A stretch of 6,337 nt of DNA from Defluviitaleaceae bacterium (GTDB taxonomy: Bacteria > Bacillota > Clostridia > Lachnospirales > WRAA01). Positions 1-5,799 of the stretch are shown here, one piece after another. A model generated the notes under the pieces. The model saw only the letters and a list, made by a program, of their open reading frames with translations, ran no database searches and had not been told where the DNA came from. The stretch is taken from assembly GCA_009780445.1 (NCBI GenBank), contig WRAA01000125.1:1-6337 (forward strand), read 5' to 3'. The position numbers were made by a program, and so were the translations under genes. Every line of letters begins with the position of its first letter. The stretch's first letter is position 1.

Positions 1-258
1 CTTACCCTCGAGGCGCACAAGGCCCTTTTCTTTGGCGGCGTTATATGTGCCGGATGATATAAGGTCGCCGTAACCCACGGTCTCGGCGCGGATAAAGCCG
101 CGCTCTATGTCGCTGTGTATCTTACCCGCGGCGTGCACGGCCTTTGTGCCCTTAGTTATGGTCCACGCGCGCGCCTCCTTTGGCCCGGCTGTCAGGAAGC
201 TTATAAGGCCGAGAAGGGCATAACTTGTGCCTATAAGCCTGTCGAGTCCGCTTTCTGC
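1..258 (-). pseudogene. ychF: ychF 3' part (TGS domain) downstream of an in-frame stop, partial at window edge
   Basis: This is the continuation, in the same reading frame, of the YchF ATPase gene that stops at 259-261. Its 86 codons contain no further stop and read as a normal YchF C-terminal region. They begin AESGLDRLIGTSYALLGL, pass through FLTAGPKEARAWTI and the GFIRAE stretch typical of the YchF TGS (beta-grasp) domain, and end in LVRLEGK at the window edge. About 16-18 residues of the usual ~365-residue protein would lie outside. No credible start codon with a ribosome binding site follows the stop, so separate translation is unlikely. Good conservation and no second lesion suggest a recent mutation, occasional readthrough, or a sequencing error. 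I call it a pseudogene fragment on present evidence; the identity of the sequence as YchF is firm. Confidence 0.8.
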
Positions 259-1041
259 TCAGCCCAGCTCTTCCATAAACATCTGGCGCTCGTCGTCTTG
301 CAGCTGCGCTATATCGCTCTCGATCTTGGCGCAAACCACAAACATCGGCGAGCCTTGTGTGTCGGCATAACCGCGTAACGCGTCAAGGTGGGCGCTTGTT
401 GCGCCCCCGCCCATCTCACCTTCGTCCACGTTTGCCGCGTACAGCACCGGCTTGTTTGTCAGCAGGCCTATGCCGCGTAATATGGCGGCCTCGTCGTCGT
501 CAAACTCCAGGCTCTTTGCCATGCGGCCCTCCTCAAACGTAGCCTTTAACCTGTCGAGAAGGGCAGCCTCTTTTGCAAGCGACTTGTCGGCCTTTGCCGC
601 CTTTGCCACGCGTACTATGCGCCTTTCTATCACCTCCAGATCTGCGAATATAAGCTCAAGGTCTATGGTCTCGATGTCGCGCAGCGGCCCCACTTCGCCG
701 TCCACATGCACAACGTTGTCGTCATCAAAGCAGCGCACCACGTGCACCAGCGCATCCACCCCTCGTATATGCTCCAAAAACTTGTTACCCAGCCCCTGCC
801 CGCTGCCCGAGCCCTTTACAAGCCCGGCTATGTCCACAAACTCGATGGTGGCGGGGGTCAGCTTCTTTGCGGTGTACATTTTTTCAAGCACGGTCAGCCG
901 CGGGTCGGGCACAGCCGCTACCCCCACGTTTGACTCGGTGGTGGTAAACGGATAGTTGCTGGTCTCTGCCGAAGACTTTGTCAGCGAGTTAAACAGAGTG
1001 CTCTTGCCTGCGTTTGGCAGTCCTATTATTCCAAGCTTCAT
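259..1041 (-). CDS. ychF: Ribosome-binding ATPase YchF, N-terminal 260 residues, truncated by internal TGA
   Basis: YchF is a universally conserved Obg-family P-loop protein of the cytoplasm that prefers ATP to GTP and binds ribosomes; it is linked to stress responses. Visible motifs are the Walker A GLPNAGKST at residues 7-15, a switch II region with DIAGLVKGSGSGQGLGNKFL from D70, and a non-canonical G4 motif NVDE at 204-207, which in this family replaces NKxD and explains the ATP preference. Residues of about 130-190 match the helical coiled-coil insertion. The start is firm: AAGGA lies about 9 bases before the ATG and the MKLGIIGLPNAGKST start is typical. The frame stops with TGA at 259-261, where relatives carry a hydrophobic residue in an LGLxESGL-like segment, so the TGS domain is missing from the product. 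The gene is divergent from lspA. Family assignment is certain; whether the product is functional is not. Confidence 0.93.
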   Translation of the reverse strand: MKLGIIGLPNAGKSTLFNSLTKSSAETSNYPFTTTESNVGVAAVPDPRLTVLEKMYTAKKLTPATIEFVDIAGLVKGSGSGQGLGNKFLEHIRGVDALVHVVRCFDDDNVVHVDGEVGPLRDIETIDLELIFADLEVIERRIVRVAKAAKADKSLAKEAALLDRLKATFEEGRMAKSLEFDDDEAAILRGIGLLTNKPVLYAANVDEGEMGGGATSAHLDALRGYADTQGSPMFVVCAKIESDIAQLQDDERQMFMEELG

Positions 1042-1078
1042 CTGTATGGTCCTTTCTATGCTATATAACTTTCCCTAT

Positions 1079-1107
1079 ATTTTACTAGATAGCAATTGTC
1101 ATTGCAA
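1079..1107 (-). promoter_or_regulatory. Sigma-A type promoter for ychF
   Basis: On the minus strand, TTGCAA (1102-1107) is followed by exactly 17 bases and then TAAAAT (1079-1084). These match the -35 and -10 consensus at 4/6 and 5/6 positions. Transcription would begin near 1072, leaving a leader of about 30 bases that holds the AAGGA ribosome binding site of ychF. Predicted by eye only. Confidence 0.55.
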
Positions 1108-1111
1108 GCCC

Positions 1112-1140
1112 TTGATTTTGGACACAAGATGGTGTATCAT
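1112..1140 (+). promoter_or_regulatory. Sigma-A type promoter for lspA
   Basis: TTGATT (1112-1117), a 17-base spacer and TATCAT (1135-1140) match the consensus at 4/6 and 5/6 positions. The predicted start near 1147 would leave a leader of only about 18 bases, containing the AAGGGGG ribosome binding site (about 1149-1155) of lspA. It lies back to back with the ychF promoter and the two -35 boxes are 4 bases apart, so the promoters could compete for polymerase. Confidence 0.5.
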
Positions 1141-1164
1141 GTATTTAACAAGGGGGCTGAACAT

Positions 1165-1632
1165 ATGCATAGGGCACTGATAGCCGTTTCCGCTCTGATA
1201 CTGCTGGCAGACCAGGTCTGCAAGTCACTTGCGCGCACAAATCTTAAACCGGGCGAGAGCGTCGCCGTTATCCCCGGCAGGTTTCACCTAACCCACGCGC
1301 GCAACTCGGGCGCGGCAAACGGGCTGTTCGCAAACAACCGCCGCGCCCTTATGGTCTTTAGTTTTGCCGCCGTACTCAGCGAGATACAGACATTTTTCGA
1401 GCTGCGCCGCCACTTTAGCGACTGCAAGGCCGCGTGGTGGCTCTTTGCCGTAAACATAGGCGGGGGCGCTTCAAACCTGCTGGACCGCCTGCTCGGTCAA
1501 CCCACGATAGACTATCTGCACATTTGCCCAAACCGCAAAAGCCCGATCTTTAACATCGCCGACATCTTCATCCTCATAGGCACCGTCGGTCTGCTCATAC
1601 TTTACATAAAACGGATAATACTAAACAAATGA
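1165..1632 (+). CDS. lspA: Lipoprotein signal peptidase (signal peptidase II), LspA family
   Basis: The 155-residue product fits the usual 150-170 residues of LspA, the membrane aspartic protease that removes signal peptides from diacylglyceryl-modified prolipoproteins. Seen in order are the first membrane helix with DQVCK (D16, Q17, K20), HARNSGAANG (about 44-53) matching the conserved N-x-G-A-A segment, a helix near 62-80, SNLLDRL with the first catalytic Asp (D107), a PTIDYL segment matching VxDF, and FNIAD with the second catalytic Asp (D133), then a last helix and a basic tail. The ATG at 1165 is chosen over an upstream in-frame ATG at 1096 because AAGGGGG sits 9 bases before it and the extra 23 residues are not LspA-like. 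The usual Gly before Asn in the GNxxDR motif is Ser here, so this may be a divergent or second LspA. Divergent from ychF; no partner gene follows. Confidence 0.88.
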   Translation: MHRALIAVSALILLADQVCKSLARTNLKPGESVAVIPGRFHLTHARNSGAANGLFANNRRALMVFSFAAVLSEIQTFFELRRHFSDCKAAWWLFAVNIGGGASNLLDRLLGQPTIDYLHICPNRKSPIFNIADIFILIGTVGLLILYIKRIILNK

Positions 1633-1817
1633 GCCTGAGGTGTTCGACAGCCTATAATTTTGAACCTACATCAACTCAAATGGCTGCCTAATCAAGCGCC
1701 GTACGCCAGGCCGCGATCAACACACCGGCGGAAGGCGGAAAGCTCTTTGCGGCGGCCTGCCTAGCCATGCTAGGTGTCAAAATCATAGGACCGGCACTCC
1801 GGGTTGTTTTTGTAACC
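1633..1817. repeat. Gene-free hairpin-rich stretch, possible dispersed repeat or structured RNA
   Basis: No convincing gene lies between lspA and the inverted-repeat element that begins at 1818. The stretch contains several self-complementary pieces: CAGGCCGC at 1707-1714 against GCGGCCTG at 1752-1759, a perfect CCTAGC/GCTAGG stem with a 3-base loop at 1760-1774, an ACCGG/CCGGGT pair near 1790-1803, and CGGGTT/AACCTG near 1800-1819. CCTGAG followed by TTCGAC occurs at 1634-1648 (with a 2-base gap) and again at 1816-1827, which hints that it belongs to the same repeat as the next element. The minus strand has a small open frame ending near 1688, but it runs through the hairpins, lacks a good ribosome binding site and shows no domain. 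A folded RNA, a decayed insertion or an interspersed repeat are all possible. Confidence 0.4.
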
Positions 1818-1962
1818 TGAGTTCGACGAAGGCGAACCAGCCGCGCAAGCGGCTGAAAATGCGAAGCATTTTTCAGATTATCCGCAGAATTTGCGGTGTT
1901 CTTTCCGCAAATTGTGCGGATGTAATCAAAGTTCGATGAATGGTTTTTGTTCATCGAACTCA
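1818..1962. repeat. Inverted-repeat-bounded palindromic element with nested hairpins
   Basis: The ends are inverted repeats: TGAGTTCGACGAA at 1818-1830 against TTCATCGAACTCA at 1950-1962, with one G-T pair. Inside lie successive stem-loops: AGCCGC-GCAA-GCGGCT (1839-1854), CTGAAAATGC/GCATTTTTCAG (1853-1876), and a long one with arms 1881-1896 and 1905-1920, 16 bp with one mismatch, extended by GATTA/TAATC. A final perfect 10-bp stem uses GTTCGATGAA (1931-1940) and TTCATCGAAC (1950-1959). The sequence GTTTTTGTA occurs just outside both ends, at 1806-1814 and 1964-1972, and could be a target duplication or chance. The element overlaps the 3' end of the MFS gene and supplies its last 11 codons. 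It resembles a REP- or MITE-like dispersed repeat and may also act as a terminator between the convergent lspA and MFS genes, although no good T-run follows. Confidence 0.6.
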
Positions 1963-3122
1963 CGTTTTTGTACATTGTGTTGCCACTTTTTCAGCAGCAC
2001 CGCGTGCAGGGCAAAGGCACCTACCACGACGGCAAGGAGCAGGATCACCAGCCACTGCGTATAGAAAGCCCCTATGGCTATCACCAGCAGGGCGGATGTT
2101 ACCGCGCCAAACGCCAGAGCCGATTCGTAGAACAGGTTGCTCTCCATGATGTAGTTTTCGCCGTTCCAGTATTTTGCCGCTTGCAGCCTGGTGGTTTCCT
2201 CTTCCATGAAGATTATGTTGCGCGTTCCCAGATAGAAACCCATGAACAGGGCTACGGAAAACAGGCTGACGGACCACAGGAGCATCGAAACCCCAACCAA
2301 CGGCAGGACGACGGCGGCGGCGTAAAAATACTTTCTGAAACCGCCCGCCCTCTTGTACAGTCGGGAGATTACCATGACGAATACATATGAGGCGGAGGTC
2401 AGTATTCCCAGGCTTAGGTGCGTGTTAAACGTAAGCATGACAAGCGCGGTGGTAATGACGATGATTGTGTCGGCAAGACCGGTGAGCGAGATAATGAACC
2501 ATAGCTTGATGCCCTGCCGAAGATGGTTCGCTTCCTTTTTCGCCTTGAAATAGCCCTTCATGTCCAGCTTGCGGCTTTCGTCCGGTTCGTGGCTGATCAG
2601 CAGTGTGGCCAATATCTGGCACACGCCCACCGCCAAGATGATGGACGCCGTTATCACAAAGTTGCCGTAGACGATGATCGCGCCGAAGGTCACGGGGAAG
2701 AACAGCTTCACAACAGATATGACGGACACATACAGCGATATGTAGGCCAAGGTACCTTCGCCTTCCGACTTCTTGGACACCAAGAACTGGTAGGCGCAAA
2801 AATACAGGCCTGTTACACAGCCCCAGAGCAGGCCGACGACCATGTAGTAGTCTACCAGCCTGTCGTACAGCGCGATTATCAAGATCAACAGGAAACAAGC
2901 CAGAGCGGCGGAAAGCCGCGTGACCCATATCGGGCCGTACCGCTTGCAGAGCGCGCCGCCGACTATGTGGAAAATAAATATGCAGGAAAAATTCAGCAAG
3001 CTGAACAAACCCAAGGCCACAAAGCTTTCGCCCGTCATTACAAAGATTTGCGCCAGCAGGAACGTATTCATAAATATTGCGGTGATGCCGAAGCACAAGT
3101 TCAGCAGAAGCAGGCCTATCAT
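1926..3122 (-). CDS. MFS transporter, 12 membrane helices, substrate unknown
   Basis: The 398-residue product is a Major Facilitator Superfamily permease of the cytoplasmic membrane. About 12 hydrophobic helices can be counted (roughly 3-27, 36-57, 68-87, 92-114, 127-151, 155-177, 207-229, 238-253, 266-283, 286-305, 330-350, 354-375). A charged loop at 178-206 joins the two halves. GGALCKRYGPIWVTR after helix 2 resembles the MFS loop 2-3 motif (GxLxDRxGRR), though the usual Asp is replaced. No motif reveals the substrate. The ATG at 3122 follows an AAGGTGG-type ribosome binding site at a long spacing of about 13 bases, with no nearer in-frame start. Residues 388-398 (EFDEQKPFIEL) and the stop are encoded by the inverted-repeat element at 1818-1962, so the native C-terminus was probably replaced. 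It is divergent from the secreted nucleotidase, which makes transport of a nucleotide-derived product a reasonable but unproven guess. Confidence 0.85.
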   Translation of the reverse strand: MIGLLLLNLCFGITAIFMNTFLLAQIFVMTGESFVALGLFSLLNFSCIFIFHIVGGALCKRYGPIWVTRLSAALACFLLILIIALYDRLVDYYMVVGLLWGCVTGLYFCAYQFLVSKKSEGEGTLAYISLYVSVISVVKLFFPVTFGAIIVYGNFVITASIILAVGVCQILATLLISHEPDESRKLDMKGYFKAKKEANHLRQGIKLWFIISLTGLADTIIVITTALVMLTFNTHLSLGILTSASYVFVMVISRLYKRAGGFRKYFYAAAVVLPLVGVSMLLWSVSLFSVALFMGFYLGTRNIIFMEEETTRLQAAKYWNGENYIMESNLFYESALAFGAVTSALLVIAIGAFYTQWLVILLLAVVVGAFALHAVLLKKWQHNVQKREFDEQKPFIEL

Positions 3123-3161
3123 ACGCGAGTTATATCCACCTTATTGTTTTCGTAATAACAT

Positions 3162-3181
3162 TTGTTGACATAGTTCAACAA
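3162..3181. promoter_or_regulatory. Palindromic operator in the divergent MFS/nucleotidase control region
   Basis: TTGTTGACATAGTTCAACAA is a 20-bp palindrome with perfect 7-bp arms (TTGTTGA/TCAACAA) around a 6-base centre. It contains the plus-strand -35 box TTGACA (3165-3170). On the minus strand its end also provides TTGTTG (3176-3181), which with a 17-base spacer precedes TTATTA (3153-3158), a weak candidate promoter for the MFS gene. A dimeric repressor bound here could block both genes. No regulator gene lies in the window. Confidence 0.5.
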
Positions 3182-3193
3182 TGATGTTATCTT
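3165..3193 (+). promoter_or_regulatory. Sigma-A type promoter for the 5'-nucleotidase gene
   Basis: A perfect -35 box TTGACA (3165-3170), a 17-base spacer and TATCTT (3188-3193, 4/6) give a start near 3200. The leader of about 50 bases ends with GGAGGG (3237-3242), 9 bases before the ATG at 3252. The -35 box lies within a 20-bp palindrome, which points to repression by a DNA-binding dimer. Confidence 0.55.
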
Positions 3194-3251
3194 TAGCTTA
3201 GCAGAAATCCTTCGGGAGTTCAAGCTAATTATTGATGGAGGGAAACTAACT

Positions 3252-5078
3252 ATGAAAAGACTTAGAACAGCCGTGTCGGCGTCGATCCTGGCACTTTCGC
3301 TGACATTTGCCGTACCCGTTCTTGCATCGACCGAGGTGAACATCTTCCACTCGAACGATGTCCACGGGCGTTTGATCCAGACAGGAAGCGTGATCGGCAT
3401 AGACACGATCGCGGCTATTCTTGAAAGCGCGGAGAACGCCATATTGGTGGACGCGGGCGACGCTATCCACGGCGTGCCGTTTGTAAACCTGGGCCGCGGG
3501 CAGAACGCCGTAGAGCTTATGAGCCGCGCCGGCTACAGCCTTCTGACCCCGGGCAACCACGAGTTCAACTTCGGGTGGGAACGCCTTGTGGAGCTGGGCG
3601 AAATGGCCGACTTCGACATAATCGCGGCGAATGTGTACCTTGACGGCGAACTGCTGTTCGAGCCGACTGCGATCATCGAGGTCGCCGGAGTGCGCCTTGG
3701 CTTCATCGGTCTGGCGACACCCAGCACAGTATACCTCACCAATCCGGCCAATGTGGCTGAACTCACCTTCGGCGACCCTGTTGCGGCGGCGCAGTACTTC
3801 ACGGATGTGCTGGAAGCGGAGGGCGTGGACGTTATAATCGCCCTGGCGCATCTTGGCAGCGGAATGAGGCGCGAAGGGCGCGTGGACGGACTTGCCATCG
3901 ACGTGGCGGAGGGCGTAAACGGCCTGCACCTCATCATCGACGGGCACAGCCACACCATCCACGAATACGGCTACGAAGTTAACGGCACCCTCATCGTGCA
4001 GGTCGGCGACCACAACAACAACCTCGGCCACGTGGTGATCGTAGTGGACGAAGACGACGTGCAGATAAGCGCGAGCCTTATCACGCGCGAATATGCCGGC
4101 GAAAACTTCGAACCCCTGGCGGCTGTGACCGAGCTTATCGAACAGCTCCAGGCCGACATGGACGAAGTGCTGAACATCGTCGTCGGCTACCTGCCCTACG
4201 AGCTGGAGGTCGAGTACATCCGCGCGGCTGAAATGCCCATCGGCAACCTTGTGGCGGACGCAATGCTCTACTTCTCCGGAGCCGACATCGCCGTGGCAAA
4301 CGGCGGCGGCATACGCGACATCCTGCCGGCCGGCGACGTGACCCAGGGCGACATCGTGTCCGTGCTTCCTTTCGGCAACAACCTGGTTGTGCTTGAAGTT
4401 ACGCCGGCCATCCTGTGGGAAGTGCTTGAAAACAGCGTTTCCGCAATGCCCGGCGCCGGACGCTTCCTGCAAGTTTCCGAAAGCCTCAGCTTCACCTTTG
4501 ACGAGCTTGGCGAAGCCGGCGAGCGTGTGCAGAGCGTCCGCGTAAACGGCCAAGAGATCGACCGCGCCGACAACGAGACCGTTCTCACCATGGGCACCAA
4601 CAACTTCATGGCCGCCGGCGGCGACGACTTCACCATGCTGGCCGACCTTGACGCTATCGCCTACCTCGGCACTCTGGAAGAAATCGTCATCGCCTACATG
4701 GCAATCGCCGACACCTCCAACCTTGCCGTGGAAGGCAGAATCATCAATCTAGCAGACGCGCAGGCTCCCGCCTTCGAAAACCTTCAAGCGGAAGAACCCG
4801 CCGAAGAAACCTACGCTCCGGAAGAATACACCGCCGAAGCTTACGAAGCGGAAGAGTATGTGGCCTATGTAGCAGCTCCCGCAGAGGCTCCCGCAGCTCC
4901 CGCCCCGGTTGCCGCCGGAGGGCTTTACACCGTCGTAAGCGGCGACTCGCTCTACACCATAGCCCGCAGCCAGCTCGGCAGCGGCAACAGATGGTACGAA
5001 ATCTACTACCTCAACAACGAACTCATCGCGTACCCGCGTGTGATCCAGATCGGCTGGCAGCTGCGCCTGCCGTCATAA
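3252..5078 (+). CDS. Secreted 5'-nucleotidase/UshA-type metallophosphatase with C-terminal LysM domain
   Basis: This 608-residue exported enzyme should hydrolyse nucleotides, and perhaps other phosphoesters, outside the cell. A signal peptide (residues 1-25, VLA before STEV) is followed by the calcineurin-like metallophosphatase domain: SNDVHG (D36, H38), DAGD (D67, D70), GNHE (N102, H103), ALAH (H200) and DGHSH (H232, H234), so the expected two-metal ligand set is complete. The C-terminal 5'-nucleotidase domain (about 305-500) has NLVADAM, NGGGIRD (R355), LPFGN (F374) and NNFMAAGGDDF (F452), matching the substrate-pocket signatures of UshA. A linker rich in Ala, Pro, Glu and Tyr (about 505-556) leads to a LysM domain (about 558-607, YTVVSGDSLYTIA) that should bind peptidoglycan; no LPXTG anchor is present. 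It is preceded by its own promoter and a GGAGGG site, and ends before a long hairpin. Substrate specificity cannot be read from sequence alone; UDP-sugar or cyclic nucleotide hydrolysis is possible. Confidence 0.93.
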   Translation: MKRLRTAVSASILALSLTFAVPVLASTEVNIFHSNDVHGRLIQTGSVIGIDTIAAILESAENAILVDAGDAIHGVPFVNLGRGQNAVELMSRAGYSLLTPGNHEFNFGWERLVELGEMADFDIIAANVYLDGELLFEPTAIIEVAGVRLGFIGLATPSTVYLTNPANVAELTFGDPVAAAQYFTDVLEAEGVDVIIALAHLGSGMRREGRVDGLAIDVAEGVNGLHLIIDGHSHTIHEYGYEVNGTLIVQVGDHNNNLGHVVIVVDEDDVQISASLITREYAGENFEPLAAVTELIEQLQADMDEVLNIVVGYLPYELEVEYIRAAEMPIGNLVADAMLYFSGADIAVANGGGIRDILPAGDVTQGDIVSVLPFGNNLVVLEVTPAILWEVLENSVSAMPGAGRFLQVSESLSFTFDELGEAGERVQSVRVNGQEIDRADNETVLTMGTNNFMAAGGDDFTMLADLDAIAYLGTLEEIVIAYMAIADTSNLAVEGRIINLADAQAPAFENLQAEEPAEETYAPEEYTAEAYEAEEYVAYVAAPAEAPAAPAPVAAGGLYTVVSGDSLYTIARSQLGSGNRWYEIYYLNNELIAYPRVIQIGWQLRLPS

Positions 5079-5105
5079 CCACAACGGCAATATCCTTCAG
5101 CACGC

Positions 5106-5152
5106 AACAGCCCGAGTACCAAGAGGTTCCGCCTCTAGGTATTCGGGCTGTT
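5106..5152. terminator. Long hairpin between convergent genes, possible bidirectional terminator
   Basis: Arms at 5106-5120 and 5138-5152 form a 15-bp stem (AACAGCCCGAGTACC against GGTATTCGGGCTGTT) with one G-T pair. An inner AGAGG/CCTCT stem (5122-5126 with 5132-5136) closes a 5-base loop. It starts 27 bases after the nucleotidase stop and overlaps the last codons of the PIN gene on the other strand. Neither strand has a real T-run after it, so termination may be weak, or the hairpin may protect the mRNA 3' ends. Confidence 0.5.
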
Positions 5153-5725
5153 AAGTTTCGTGTTGTCACAATATGTATACACTGTCAGTCTGCTGTCATT
5201 ATGAAAATCAGCATCATCCGTGATGACATCTGTGATTTTATGCTCGAGAACCGCGTCAACTGCTGAAAAGTCTGTAGGGTCGTAGGTATGACTGTCATAT
5301 TCATTAACGAACTTGCCAACCAAGGCATCTGAAATATCCGCCGGCATTATCGTATAGTATTGTCTTATTTCGTCTTAGAGCCTGTTCAGTATCTTTTCCC
5401 CATCGTCTTTGCGGTCGATTTTCCGCCATTCGTCGTCGGTTCCTAAACCGGCGAAAAACCGCCTCGCAAATCCGATGTGAAAAAGATACTGAACAGGCTC
5501 TAAGATTCGCTTAAGCTCTGCCTGTACTTTCTTCCTCTCCGCCGAAATCTTTCTATAGTCTTTTTTCGAAATTTGCGGCGCGGACAGTAATTTGTATTCT
5601 TTGTACACTTCCCGCTCATGAATATTCATCACCTCCATAACGTAAAAGAGGGTTGTAACCGGCTTTCTTGCAAGCAAAACGCTAAAGTTAAGAGCGTCCA
5701 TACCCGTCAATGTGCGTCTTTCCAT
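5135..5725 (-). pseudogene. Probable PIN-domain nuclease, interrupted by a MITE
   Basis: Two minus-strand pieces lie in one frame: residues 1-75 (5725 down to about 5501) and 79 residues from 5374 to 5138, separated by a 123-bp MITE and a TAA stop (5375-5377). Joining them gives a protein of about 154 residues, a normal PIN size. It has a candidate first Asp (D10 in GMDALNFSVLL), a Glu (E31 in MEVMN), D110/D115 in DPTDFSAVDAVL and the ITDDADF motif (D128, D129, D131) before a final LTVYT strand. PIN domains are Mg2+-dependent RNases, often toxins of toxin-antitoxin pairs. The start is fixed by AGGA 7 bases before the ATG and an in-frame TAG just upstream. No antitoxin gene is visible upstream, and the minus strand of 5726-5978 has no ATG. 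The PIN call rests on motif pattern and length, so it is moderate; the disruption is clear. Confidence 0.55.
5378..5500. mobile_element. MITE with perfect 20-bp terminal inverted repeats, inserted in the PIN gene
   Basis: GAGCCTGTTCAGTATCTTTT (5378-5397) is repeated exactly in inverted orientation at 5481-5500. With the flanking TCTTA/TAAGA the palindrome reaches 25 bp per arm (5373-5397, 5481-5505). The 83-base interior has small stems (GCGG/CCGC near 5411-5426; CGGTT/AACCG at 5437-5450) and no transposase. From memory, the GAGCCTGTTC end recalls IS5-like elements, but this was not searched. The target duplication is unclear: TTA (5375-5377) against TAA (5501-5503) would be a TNA-type site and keeps the host gene in frame, whereas TTCG at 5369-5372 and 5506-5509 would suggest a 133-bp element but shifts the frame. 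A full-length parent element elsewhere in the genome is expected. Confidence 0.85.
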
Positions 5726-5799
5726 ATGGTGTTCCTATTCCGTGTCGGTGTGATTATGTGATTGAGTATGGGAAGTAAGGCTGATAGATACAGGGGTTT

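Noticed and set aside
259..261. TGA recoded as a sense codon (alternative genetic code or selenocysteine)
   Set aside because: lspA and the MFS gene end normally with TGA, another TGA follows lspA in frame, and the ychF position is hydrophobic in relatives rather than Trp, Gly or Sec. A simple nonsense change or error fits better.
452..955. 167-codon open frame on the plus strand
   Set aside because: It is antisense to ychF and rich in Ser, with no family features.
1096..1164. Longer lspA start 23 codons upstream
   Set aside because: The extra residues are polar and unlike LspA, the codons would cover the predicted promoter, and the ribosome binding site AAGGGGG precedes the ATG at 1165.
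1633..1962. CRISPR array or tandem repeat array
   Set aside because: The repeated pieces are inverted stem-loops of different sequence, with no regular direct repeats and spacers.
1688..1975. 95-codon open frame on the minus strand through the hairpin region
   Set aside because: It overlaps the end of the MFS gene, runs through several palindromes and has no convincing start or domain. It is treated as part of a repeat or structured region.
2523..3155. 210-codon open frame on the plus strand
   Set aside because: It is antisense to the MFS transporter, rich in Gln, His and Arg, with no recognisable domain or ribosome binding site.
3246..4553. 435-codon open frame on the minus strand
   Set aside because: It lies wholly antisense to the well-supported nucleotidase, has low-complexity His/Val/Asp/Ala-rich composition and shows no domain; it results from codon bias of the real gene.
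4991..5266. 91-codon open frame on the plus strand overlapping the nucleotidase end
   Set aside because: It overlaps the LysM coding region in another frame and reads through the hairpin at 5106-5152, with no ribosome binding site or family resemblance.
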